Source of the DNA: Diplonema japonicum
Taxonomy: Eukaryota; Euglenozoa; Diplonemea; Diplonemida; Diplonemidae
Assembly (NCBI GenBank): GCA_964019335.1
Contig: OZ025719.1
Location: 355,950 to 419,949 of the forward strand
DNA length: 64,000 bases
Reading direction: 5' to 3'
Position numbers and translations under genes: made by a program. Below, piece by piece: positions 41,242-51,259 of this stretch. Positions within the stretch are counted from its first letter, which is position 1, and each line of letters begins with the position of its first letter. Below the pieces are notes generated by a model. The model made no database searches, was not told where the DNA came from, and saw nothing but the letters and a program-made list of their open reading frames with translations.

Positions 41242-42537
41242 AATGAGATAAGGGAACGGGGGGGGGGGGGATATTTACAAAAAAAAACAAAACAAAACAA
41301 AAAAAGAAGAGTTCAAAGCACTCCCCTCTATTTGGGGTGCCGGAGTAGGCACGAAGGATAAAGGCCTACCCTGTTGAAATGTGGACAAGAGGCTTGAAGG
41401 TTGAATGTTTCTAATTATCTTTTTTTTTTGTTTTAACAATATTATTGTCGAGACTAAAAACTAGTTGATGGCAGCGTAATGAGCTATTTTATTAGGTAAA
41501 ATTCCGCTCGTGCGCACAAACAAATGGAGCGCCAAACTAGTTTTTGAGACAACTGTTCGCGCGCAAGCGAAAAGACTTTTTTTTAAAAGTTCCTACCATC
41601 TAGGTGAAGGAAAATTTTGCTTCCTGTGATGGTTTTCCATTTTTCTTTACTCTCGTAGAATCTTTCTTCGTTATTCGTTAGGTGTTTGCTTTTTTTTTTT
41701 TTTTTTTTTTTTTTCAACGTGAGAAGGTTTTCACCTTTATCAAATTTTTTAAAAGGAAGAATGGGTAAGAAGATCGCCCAGTTTTTTGCATTGCCGTGCG
41801 AGGCACCGAAAGAACAAAAAAGAAAAAGAAAGAAAATGAGGTTCCTTCCCCCCATCAAAAGAAAGATTGTTTCTTGAGGTGATAAGGGGGGTTATCTTTC
41901 TTCTTTCTATTTCTTCTTCCACACCCCCCTCACCCCTTCTCTCCACCGGCTTCTTTTCTTTATACAAATAAAGAAGAAGAAAGAAATGTAAAACAGAAAT
42001 AATAATAATAATAATAAAACAAAAGGTGAATTGATGCAAAAGGGCAAAGATATAGTTCTTTTTTTTTTTCTCTCTCTCTTTTTATTCTTAAATTATGGAC
42101 ATATTATAATTTTGTTTCAAAAAGAAAATACTTTTTATCTTCTTTCTTGATTACCCGGCTCCCTTTCTGTGCCTGCCCTTTGCGTGAAAGATTGACATGT
42201 TGAGAGTGGTATTGTGTGTTCCCCCCCCCCCCCCCCCCCTTTCTCTCTCTCTCTCTTTTCTCTTCGTTCTTTCTCCAACGAGGAGGGAAGGGAGAAAAAG
42301 AAAATATGTAAAACGAAATCCGCATTTTTTTTCTTTTTTTTTTTTTTTGCCAATCTCAAACTTCCGGGTGTTTTTGGCTCCCCTTCTAAATTGACTGGGG
42401 AAACTAAATAGAGACTCGCTCTTATTCTTTCTCTTTTTTAGTGTGTTGTTTTTGCATAGTTTGCTATGCTGGTGTACTGTGCGCGCGATATGTATATTGT
42501 TTAAACATTTTTTTTCTTCTTTTTGTGATTTTGTGCT

Positions 42538-42576
<39 letters not shown>

Positions 42577-42695
42577 CACTTTTTCTTTTTCTCTTTTGCT
42601 TTACTCTTTTCTCCCTGGTTTTTCTCTCTATTTTTTTGGGGGGTGTCGTATCTGCTCCCCCAATAGTAATGAGTTTTCTTTCTGTCGTTTCCATT

Positions 42696-42751
<56 letters not shown>

Positions 42752-42948
42752 CTCTAGCCAAGCATCCCCCCTTTATTTTCTCCCCCCCCGTCAAACAAAA
42801 GAAATAATTTTTTCTTGTTTACGTAAGTTTCTTTTAAAAAGGAAAATGTATTTTTTTTTTCTTCTTTGCTTTCCCCCCTCCTACAAAACACAGCACAATA
42901 TATAAAAAAAAAAAAAAAAAAAAGAAGGGAAAAAAAAAAAAAGACACG
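41242..42948. other. Gene-free spacer with one MITE-like repeat
   Basis: Apart from the repeat at 41430-41545 this is homopolymer and simple sequence, including AAT repeats (about 41996-42017), poly-C (42221-42239) and two poly-T runs of about 33-50 nt (42540-42573 and 42698-42747). No coding or RNA gene is seen. Confidence 0.6.
41430..41545. mobile_element. Short repeat B, MITE-like with 11-bp terminal inverted repeats
   Basis: This segment is nearly identical to 55928-56040, and diverged relatives lie at about 55149-55250 and 9048-9155. It contains AAAAACTAGTT at 41456-41466 and its exact complement AACTAGTTTTT at 41535-41545, about 90 nt apart. Flanking TTGTCGAGA and GAGACAAC extend the pairing imperfectly. 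It is too short to code and is best read as a non-autonomous DNA element. Confidence 0.6.
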
Positions 42949-43643
42949 ATGCTAAGCGAGACGAAAGTAACTCAGGAAGAGGCGACCAAGGTATACAGGG
43001 AAAATAATAAAAACGAGTTTAAAAAAAAAAAAAAAAGAAGCCCCACAAAAAAAAAAAAAAAAAAAAAAAAAAGGGCTTAGATTTAGACACTGTGAACGAG
43101 CATCTTTTGGAAAAGGAGGACGGCGAGCTTAGCTTCAATGAACTAGAGAAATACAAGAAGGGCACCACGTTCAGCAGGGCACAGGTACAGAAGTTGCACA
43201 GGAGGTACGCGGGGATCAAGGGGGAGAAGCAACATGCGGACAAAGAGGATATTATAAGGGTGATGCCGCATACGCTGAAGAACAGCTTCATCCTGGACAG
43301 AATGGTGGACGTGGCCTGCAGGGGGACGGGGAAGATAGATTTTGCAGCCTTTCTAACCATCTTTTCACCATTCGAGCTATCCTGTCCACAGGACACACAA
43401 CGGGAATACCTTTTCTCGCTATACGACATAGATGGTGACGGGAAGGTCTCACCTGGCGACCTGCACCACGTCTTCAGCCGCCTCTTTGATGGTGCCCCCG
43501 ACAGCCAGATACACCAGATCGTCAACAACACCTTCCAATCTCTCGACGTGGATCTGGACGGCTACCTCCTTGTCACCGACTTCAAGGCTGCCAACGAGAA
43601 CGTGCTCTCCATCATGCACTGCCCATTCTCGTCGCAGGGGTGA
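42949..43643 (+). CDS. EF-hand protein, calcineurin-B/CBL-like (two exons)
   Basis: The exons 42949-42990 and 43074-43643 join in phase to give 203 aa (MLSETKVTQEEATK then GLDLDTVNEH). The intron is 83 nt, starts GTATAC and is mostly A. The N-terminal half is helical and resembles the degenerate EF-hand pair of calcineurin B/CHP proteins (FSRAQVQKLHRRYAGI, KIDFAAFLTIFSPF). Two good calcium loops follow: DIDGDGKVSPGD and DVDLDGYLLVTD. There is no N-terminal Gly2, so it is not myristoylated. It may be the regulatory subunit of a phosphatase or kinase, but no partner is encoded nearby. Confidence 0.75.
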
Positions 43644-43655
43644 GAATAATAAGGT

Positions 43656-43687
<32 letters not shown>

Positions 43688-43763
43688 TTTTTGTTTGTTC
43701 TTCTAGATAGTATTCTTGATTGTGTCCTTGTGCACTATCTATTGTCTCTCCCTTAGGGAAAAA

Positions 43764-44915
43764 ATGCGCACCGTCGGGTCCCCCGACCTCACCGTGCGCG
43801 GGATGTCCCCTGACCGCAACCCCTCCCTAACCGACGGTACTGCGGTGCGGACGACGCGTGCACGGTTGCTCGCAATGTACACGCAGACAATAAAAGAAAG
43901 CCCATGGCTGACCAGCCCGTCGCCGGAGAGGCTGCGCAACACATCTGTACGGCTGGGGAACGACGCGGAGGGGCAGGGACGGTGGCGGGACTGGAACTCG
44001 ATGCGGAAGGACGGCGTCACGATCTCAACAACCGAATACCGGGAGCTCCTAGAAGCGCACAGGGACCTCGTGTTCCTCAGGAAGGGGAAGGGCAGGAGCG
44101 TCCACAGGGTGAGGGGGAGGAGCGTACACACCGACGGGGCATCGGTGCATGCCGACACAGAGCCCTTATCCCCCGCAGCACACCATAGCAGCATCATACT
44201 GCAGACTGAGAGCAACGCCCTGACCACCACCGTGCCTGTCAACGAATGGTTTTCGGGCAGCGTGCGGGTGGAAGAGGACGTCCTTCTCATCACCACTGCG
44301 ACGGACCCCCACAAACGACTGTCCTTCTTTCTGAACGCGACGAAACTGTCGCCGCTCACGACGAACGACGGCATCGGCATCAAGGGCGGCGGCAAGGTGT
44401 GCTACCTGAGGTTTGAAGCGTGCGACGTGGCGGCGGCGTTCCTAGAGGACATCGAAGCGTACATCCACCACAGCATACAACGGGCAAGGGGACAGCGCGA
44501 GGTGTATGAAGAGTCTGTACGGTCACACAGATCGCCGAGTTACGAAAGGTACCAACACATGGCGCCCCTTGACAGGCATGAGAGGAGTGTCATGGAGCCA
44601 CGGCAGTCTGTGACCCCTATCTTGCCTTGCCATCCTCACAATAGCTTTGACAGATATGAAAAGTACCACCCGGTGGACGAGGAGAAGGTAATCGCCTCGC
44701 TTCGTTCTGCAAGCCCCGACAAGAAAGTCAGGATACAAGAGCACACCAGCCGCAGAAGACGACGCAGGCGGTCACGGTCCACATCTGAACCCCGCACACG
44801 CAGAGGGAGTTCCAAAGCAGCCTCGTCTTCTTCCCACCACCGCAGGCGGCGGAGGCATAGCACCACACCCTCAGCACAGCCTTACCAGCCTGAATATCTA
44901 GCCCGATCTCCCTGA
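43764..44915 (+). CDS. Unrecognised protein with PH-like middle and RS-rich tail
   Basis: The first ATG is at 43764 (MRTVGSPDLTVRG), giving 383 aa. A 26-nt poly-T run, then TTCTAG (43706), then CTCTCCCTTAG (43756) lie upstream and could be splice or trans-splice acceptors. Residues about 150-265 look like a compact beta-rich domain ending in a helix (VCYLRFEACDVAAAFLEDIEAYI), in the style of a PH-like fold. The tail is Arg/Ser-rich (SRRRRRRRSRST, HHRRRRRHSTT), as in splicing or cytoskeleton-associated factors. The family is not recognised. The stop is TGA at 44913-44915. Confidence 0.65.
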   Translation: MRTVGSPDLTVRGMSPDRNPSLTDGTAVRTTRARLLAMYTQTIKESPWLTSPSPERLRNTSVRLGNDAEGQGRWRDWNSMRKDGVTISTTEYRELLEAHRDLVFLRKGKGRSVHRVRGRSVHTDGASVHADTEPLSPAAHHSSIILQTESNALTTTVPVNEWFSGSVRVEEDVLLITTATDPHKRLSFFLNATKLSPLTTNDGIGIKGGGKVCYLRFEACDVAAAFLEDIEAYIHHSIQRARGQREVYEESVRSHRSPSYERYQHMAPLDRHERSVMEPRQSVTPILPCHPHNSFDRYEKYHPVDEEKVIASLRSASPDKKVRIQEHTSRRRRRRRSRSTSEPRTRRGSSKAASSSSHHRRRRRHSTTPSAQPYQPEYLARSP

Positions 44916-45176
44916 CCTCATACATGACGGGACCTTCACGTGTTAAACACCTCACTTCCTTCTTTTTTTTACATTGCACGCTTAACGCCACCTAGTGTTG
45001 CAATCAAAGCCCCATTTTTTTTTTCTTTTTTAGATAGATGTTTTGTACTCCCCATCCCCTGTGTCTTCTTTTTTTTTATGCTACGTTTGTTGTTATTTCT
45101 ATTTACTGATTTATTTCCCCCCCACGGTGCCGAATGTGAATTGGTAAAAGAAGGGGAGGAAAGAAAAGCGAAGAAG

Positions 45177-47046
45177 ATGGCGGGGGCTGAAAAGATACGA
45201 ATGGTGAAGACCGCAGAGAAGCGGCACAAAGTGGTTGTGAGGCATCTACCTTGGAATCTTACGGCTGAAGGGTTCGAGCAGATTGTGAAAGAGAACATAA
45301 GTGGCGAGGTGTGTCATAAGGAAAAAAAAAAAGGGAAACAACAAAGATACTGGGGGACGTGACGTGGCGACATTACGAAAAGGGGAAACTGACAAGAATG
45401 AAGCTGGTGCCGTCGTTTGCGGTGCTGATGTTTTCAAACGAGGATAGTATTCAAAAGGTATCGTGCACCCCTCCTCAGGATTTTAATACCACCCTCAGCT
45501 TCATGAGCAATTCGATGGTCGTTCCTTCACAGACAGCAAGGGGTACACGTCGAAGGCGACGGTGGAGTTCGCACCGATAGCACAGGTATTTCTTGTTTCA
45601 TTTTCTTGTTGTTGCGGAACAACGTTGATTTCCCCTTCTTGTTCCCTTCCTGTGGCTCCTCCACGTTGTGATGACCTATTAGCTCCTTGTACTGGCTGTG
45701 TCTAGCCACTCGCCACCTCGTCCTCCATCGTGTAAGTCCTGTACTGTAAAGTCTTTGACACAAGTGTCCTTCTCCGTTGAGTGGTGGGCGGTACAGGTTA
45801 ACGATGTGGATCTCGGGACCTGTCTTCTGTCTGATCAGCACGGATACTTCCTCGGTGACCCTGCCGATGCTTGAATCTCGATCTTTTCCTTTTTTACGAG
45901 GCACTTTCGTCGTGTTGCTTGTTTACAGCCGTTTATCTGAATGGCGGACAAACCCAGTTTCCGAGTTCCAGCTCCGTGAAGCGCTTTCCTGCTTTCTTCA
46001 ATATTGTTTGTGCACTGCCAGGGGTTATCCTGTAGAAGCCCAACAATGCTATCACTACTCTTTTTAGCTCTGACAATTCATTGAGTCTATTGTTTTTCTT
46101 GCAAAAGGAAAAAAAGAAGGGAAAAAAAACAGGTTCCCGGTGATGCCCAACCAGACCCCAAGAGTTTATCGTCGATCGAGGACGACGAGGAGTACAAGGA
46201 GTTCATTAGAAGCTTGGATGCACAAAAGACAGCAGCGACAAGCAAGACAGAGGAGAAGGAGAAGGCAGAGCAGAGCTTGAACGAGTGGATTGCACAGAAC
46301 AAAGACGAAAAGGGAAGGGTATGCTGAGGGGTTACAGACAACATGACAAAAAAAAAAAAAAAAAAAAAAAACACGCAGACGAAAATCGTGGAAACGGTTC
46401 TAACAGAATCAGTGAAGGAACACCTATGGGGCCGTGGGGGTACAGGGCTGCGATTGAAGAAACGGCGAGGAGGAGGGAGAAGGGACCGTGAGAAGGAAAG
46501 AGATTGGGACAGGGACAGAGACAGGGACAGAGACAGGAGGCGCAAGGGAAGGGACAGGAACAAGGAAGCAAGGCACGAGGAAAGTGATGGTGAAGCACCG
46601 AAGATGCCCAAAAAGATCTCCTTGATGCGGGCAGAGGACGAAAGCGAACCTGCAAAGGAAGACAGGCAGGACAGCAAACGGCCTGAACGGAAGCAAGACG
46701 CTGCACCTGCCCCTGGTGTGATCCTCGGCAAGGACGATCATGAACGGAAAGGCGGGAAAGGCAGCGGAAGAGGAACCGGCAGCTCCCGAGGAGGAGGAGG
46801 GGGTGGCAATGGTCGTGGCGGTAGCAACGGCCAGGCTGACCGTGATCCCCAACAACATGAACCCGAAAAAGAACGCAAGGGAGGCGGGAAGGGGTCAAGA
46901 AGCTCCGGGGGCAAGGGCGGACGAGGTGGTGGAGGTACGTGGGGGGGGGGGGGGGGGGGGGGCAATCCAATAAAATAAAAAATAACCTAGGCAAGTCCTC
47001 TGGCCGAGGTGGCGAAGGAAACTCCGGGAAGAGAGGGCGTCGGTAA
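45177..47046 (+). CDS. UPF3: UPF3 nonsense-mediated decay factor (six exons)
   Basis: Exons 45177-45308, 45347-45457, 45499-45585, 46133-46318, 46379-46934 and 46991-47046 give 375 aa with consistent phases. The Smg4/UPF3 RNP-type domain is recovered only after splicing: KVVVRHLPWNLTAEGF, then a hydrophobic FAVLMFSNEDSIQK, then LHEQFDGRSFTDSKG and ATVEFAPIAQVPGD, followed by IEDDEEYKEFIRSLDAQ, all in the order known for UPF3. The C-terminus is RD- and RGG-rich (DRDRDRDR, SRGGGGGG), like RNA-binding tails. UPF3 links exon-junction complexes to UPF2 and UPF1 in nonsense-mediated decay. Introns are 38, 41, 547, 60 and 56 nt; the last contains a poly-G run, and the third contains an antisense retroelement fragment. 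Confidence 0.82.
45590..46085 (-). mobile_element. Antisense LINE endonuclease fragment inside a UPF3 intron
   Basis: The third UPF3 intron (45586-46132) is ten times longer than its neighbours and has normal-complexity sequence with coding character on the minus strand. Minus-strand reading gives a segment with IHIVNLYRPPLNGEG preceded by VSVLIRQKTGPE, the pattern of the endonuclease/exonuclease/phosphatase domain of non-LTR retrotransposons (strand before the NxYxPP motif). The upstream part of the same strand is interrupted by stops, so the copy is dead. It covers a different part of the element from the four RT-tail remnants. Confidence 0.45.
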
Positions 47047-47198
47047 ATGGGTTTTGTTTGTTTCTTTTTTCTTCTTCTTTTGAAGTGTAATTTCTATTTC
47101 AGAATAGCGCTCGATAACACCGTTATCCGACTAACCTTTTATTCTTTTTCTTTTCTTTCTTACTTTATTCACTTGGTTCCCACCACCCAAAGGACACA

Positions 47199-47666
47199 AT
47201 GTTGGAGCCTATCAGGAAATGGGAGCATCTCTACTGCGCAGTGGAAGGGTGTGGGTACCCCATGACTCCATACCCCCCTGAAGGGAAGGAGGTGGCGTGC
47301 ATGGCATGCGGTGCTGAGTACAAACTGGAAAAAGAGTTGCATGACAAAGATATGGTAGAGGAGGTCCTCAAGGCAGAGGGAGCGGAGGGGCTGCCGTTTT
47401 CTATAAATGACCCGAACGTGAGAATGGGAGTAGACTGGCTGCAGCGGATTGCAGAAGGAGGTATGCACTATTTGTTCCACCCACTCCTCACAGCTAAGGC
47501 AACGGAATCGAAGACTATCATGGACACCATCATGGAGTACTGTGGCAATTGCAAGGCCCGGACAAAGTGCACCTACTACAGCAAGCAGACACGAGGTGCG
47601 GACGAGGGGCAGACTCAATTCTATACTTGTACAAAATGCGAGGATACTTGGATGGCGCATTCGTAG
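47199..47666 (+). CDS. RPA12: RNA polymerase I subunit RPA12-like (TFIIS-type zinc ribbon)
   Basis: The ATG at 47199 gives 155 aa, single exon. The C-terminus is a classic TFIIS-type zinc ribbon: CGNCKARTKC, then QTRGADEGQTQFYTCTKC and W. It carries the acidic pair DE of the catalytic hairpin that stimulates transcript cleavage. The N-terminus has CAVEGCG and CMACG pairs fitting the first ribbon of RPA12. The two-ribbon plan and short length point to RPA12 (Pol I); RPB9 and RPC11 are the alternatives and cannot be fully excluded. A pyrimidine-rich tract and CCACCCAAAG lie just upstream. Confidence 0.75.
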   Translation: MLEPIRKWEHLYCAVEGCGYPMTPYPPEGKEVACMACGAEYKLEKELHDKDMVEEVLKAEGAEGLPFSINDPNVRMGVDWLQRIAEGGMHYLFHPLLTAKATESKTIMDTIMEYCGNCKARTKCTYYSKQTRGADEGQTQFYTCTKCEDTWMAHS

Positions 47667-47771
47667 TCTCAGAATGGCGAACAGAGTGGCAGAGGGTGAT
47701 CATCATTTCGGTTTTGTTGTTATAAAAAAAAGTTTGCATTTTCTCCATCACTATCCTTATTCTAGGTGCAC

Positions 47772-50700
47772 ATGATACGTGGCCAGTTCGTGTGTATTGT
47801 GCTCTTGGTGCTGACTGACGCGTCTGCTCGGGGACCCTCAACATGCCCACCAATAAGGACGAAACGCTAAGCTGTGGGAGTTGCAGCAGCTGCACTGTGA
47901 ACTGTGCTGACGGCTACGCTTGCACCATCGACTGCAGTGGGAGCTGCAACGGGCTCACAGTGAACTGCGCCGCGTCCGGCACCTGCAAGGTGGACTGCTC
48001 AGGCGACTGCGGCGACATCAAGGTGAAAAAGTCGGGCAGCTCCCCAGGTGCTGCTACCAAGCTGACCTGCTCCAGTCAGGACGCCTGCCTCAAGGGCTTA
48101 CTTCAGTGCCCCGCCACTGGCAAGTGTGAGCTTGTCTGCACGCGAAGACTTCCTGCAAAGAAGTCACCCTCACCGGTCAGGCAGGACCCGTCGTCATCAC
48201 ATGTGATGGTGAGCAGACTTGCGAACAGTCGACACTCAACTGCGGCACCAGCGGTGCTGTCGACTGCCGCCTTGAGTGTGCCACTACAGAAGGCTGCAAA
48301 CAAACTAAATTTCAATGTCCTGGTTCTCTGACTACGGGACACTGTGGTGTTAGCTGCACCACCAGCAGTGCTTGCACTGATTTAAACCCCACAGACCCCA
48401 CAGGCGAAGTCGACTGGGCCTTCTGATCCGGATAATGCCTGCACGAGCTCCTTGCGAACAATAGAAACGGCCTCATCTTCCACGTATGTGGTGTTGTAGA
48501 TAAGAACTTTCATAGGCTCGCACCGCCAGCAGTATCCCAAACAGCAGCACCATCTACGGCCGTGCCCACAGCTGTGCCGACAATTGCCCTACCTACAGCT
48601 GTTCCAACTGCGGTGCCCACAGTTGCCCCACCTACAGCCGTACCAACAGCTGTTCCTACAGCTGTGCCCACAGTCGCCCCACCTACAGCCGTGCCCACAG
48701 CTGTACCGACAATTGCCCCACCTACAGCAGTTCCAACTGCGGTACCTACCATCACACCGACAGCAGCTCCTACAGCTATTCCAATCGCTCCCACTGTATC
48801 CACAGCAACTCCTACGTCTCTGCCAACTGCTGTTCCCACCGCAACCCCAACCACTGTTCCTACAAGCACTGCAGTGCCGGCAGCTGCACCCACAGTTATC
48901 CCCACAGCGGCTCCACCCACAGCGGTCCCAACAAGCCTACCTGCAGGACAAACATTGATACCAACTGTTGTCCCCACGTCAGCACCCACTCTCCTTATAA
49001 CAGTTACACCGACAACCGCACCCACGTCCCTGCCTGCTGGGCAAGCGGCCATACCTACAACAGTTCCGACAGCCATACCTACTGCACCGGTCACTGCTGC
49101 TGCTGTACCAACAGTGACGCCAAATGCACCAAATACAGCTGTGCCAGGGAAAGGTGCTGTCCGCTTTATGCTTGAGAGTGCTGAGAACACCATTGAAGCG
49201 CTAGATGTACAGAACGAGGGAGCTAAAGTGAACATAATTCTGACTGGTCTCGGTATACATGTGATGTGGCCTGGCGGGGGGAGGGAAATAAACCCACCCG
49301 GTGCGAAGAAGCGCGCCGAAGGGTGTGTCGTGGTACAGACGTCAATGTCTGCTGAAGACTCTCCACACGGCTTGGCCGCAACGTTGACACACCGAACTGA
49401 CAGCGACGGACACTGCCACCACAAGTGCCTTGGGTGGTAGTGACACGATCTCGCTGCTGATCAAACATGCTGAGTACCGTGCGTACGCGCCTCATGCGGA
49501 ACAATTGCGTGTGACTGTCTCGTCAGATGTTATCACAACATCGCTGAGGGACGAGGTTTGTGGCAGCAGCGGGGACCTGGTGTGCTCGTGCCCTGGGGGG
49601 TGTACCACGACACTGCAGGTCAACACACAGCCAAAAGAAGTGGCTAATGCCAAGGCACAGCAGGACACTCGTACATATGGTGCCGTCGCAGTTCTTGCTG
49701 CGGGCGCTGCCGTACCGGTCTCGCCTGCTGCAGGTGGCGCACTTTCTAGGATGGCCCTTCTCACCAGAACCATCAATTGCCCGGACGATGGAACCAACGA
49801 GATAAACCGCACGCCGAACCCCCTGGGCCTCGTCATCGGGGGCGGCCGCAACGAGCAGGTCAATGGCGCGCTCATAGGGAACGTGATCCTGCACTGCGTG
49901 TCGATCGTGTTCTTCGGTTCTGTTGCCTTGCTGCAGTATTTTTGCGATGGGCAAAGGCCCAAAGGCACGGAGGTTCCATGGACCTTGTACTTTGCCAATG
50001 CACGAACAGGCTGGCTCATCATACCTTTGGTGTTTATGTATGGCGGTGCTGCGATGAGCAGCTTCTCGGCGATCCTGTACTCCTCGAACGGGTACAAGGC
50101 AGTGGGCCTCTTCGAATTCGTCCTGTTCCCGATAGGCTTCCCCTTGTATGCGTACGTCATGGCGAGCCGATGTACATTTTTCACAAAGGTGGACCCGATA
50201 GCAAGAAGAGGGTTTCTGCGGTGGGTGATGTGGGGCGATAACGAGTGGACGAGCGACGGGAAGGGTCTGAAGAATGGATGGAACTCAACAGTCTGCTGTT
50301 CGACGGCTTCAAGGTAAGGGCGAAGTACTTCTTGACGGTGGAACTCGTCGTGACGCTCCTACTAGGAATGGCCGAGGCATGGAGCCCAGCAACATCTTCG
50401 CAGTGCAAAGTGAAATCGGCCTTGGTGATTGCGCTGTTTGGCGGGCTGTTCCTTTCAATGCTACGCCTGCGGCCATACTTGGCACCTTATGAAACGGCGG
50501 TCGAAGGGATCATTGTGGGCGGGGAGCTTGCCATGTCTATCTGTATTTTTGTAGCCCTGTCTTCAACAAAGCCGACGGAGCATCCCTCCGCGCAGTGGGC
50601 TGGGAACATTGCCATGTGCACGCAGATGGTCATCTTCTTGAAGTTTGTTCTTGATGTGATGGTTTTTCTGTACGACGAACACGAAGCTTGGCTGGAGGGG

Positions 50701-50928
50701 GGTAAGCGCACCTCCTTCCCCACCCACCTTCTTTGTTGTGGCAAAGGTGCGGCACAACACGAACAGGAGCCCACCTGGGCTGAATTTTCCATCACGCTCG
50801 AGCGCCACAGCCTGGACAATGCCACCACTCATCCTTCCCCTTGTGCGTTGGATTTGAGTCAAACTCTTCTTAAGAGGCTCCCTCACGGACGCCGTCGGTG
50901 CGTCTCACGAAACCCGTATCCGCCGTGA
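47772..50928 (+). CDS. Mucin-like, Cys-rich multi-pass surface protein; frame disrupted
   Basis: Coding character is continuous, but the frame changes several times. An ATG at 47772 gives a signal peptide (FVCIVLLVLTDASA). Cys-rich repeats follow (CGSCSSC, CADGYACTIDCSGSCNG), shifting frame near 48140. A Pro/Thr/Val stalk of about 190 aa runs from 48562 to 49137. A likely 151-nt intron at 49253-49403 (GTATAC...GACAG) joins LTGLA to TDTATTSALGG. About seven hydrophobic segments follow (49875-50680), with another frame break near 50270. Stops at 48424 and 48433 lie before the stalk. The layout (signal, Cys repeats, O-glycosylated stalk, seven helices) suggests a surface receptor. It could be a pseudogene, contain unplaced introns, or carry assembly indels in the repeats. 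Confidence 0.5.
48562..49137 (+). repeat. Degenerate tandem repeat coding for Pro-Thr-Ala-Val stalk
   Basis: Short units coding variations of PTAVPTAVPTVAP are repeated across this segment, with exact duplications in the first half (for example around 48600-48720) and decay toward the 3' end. Such a stalk is typical of heavily O-glycosylated surface proteins. The repeats are also a likely place for assembly errors. Confidence 0.8.
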
Positions 50929-51259
50929 TAGAGATTTAAAAACACGACACGATGCGCCTGAAGCTGCTAGGATGTCTTGCGGCTGAGGGTTAGCTACATA
51001 TTCAGTCTTCCTCCCTTCCCTTTAGTAGTGCTCCCCCTTTTTTTAATCCCCTTTATCGTGTTGTTGGTTTTTGTTTGTTGCTGTTGTCCCTGCTATCTAT
51101 CTATTTTCCTCCCTGTCTTCTTGGCATCAAGCAGAATACTACTGTTTCCTCTTTCTGTCAAAAGAGAAACACCCCTCTCCTCAATATATTTTGAACGTAT
51201 TTATCTGTTTTTTATACATCGCCGCATGCCCATCACACCAGGTCAGATGGCGTGACAAG

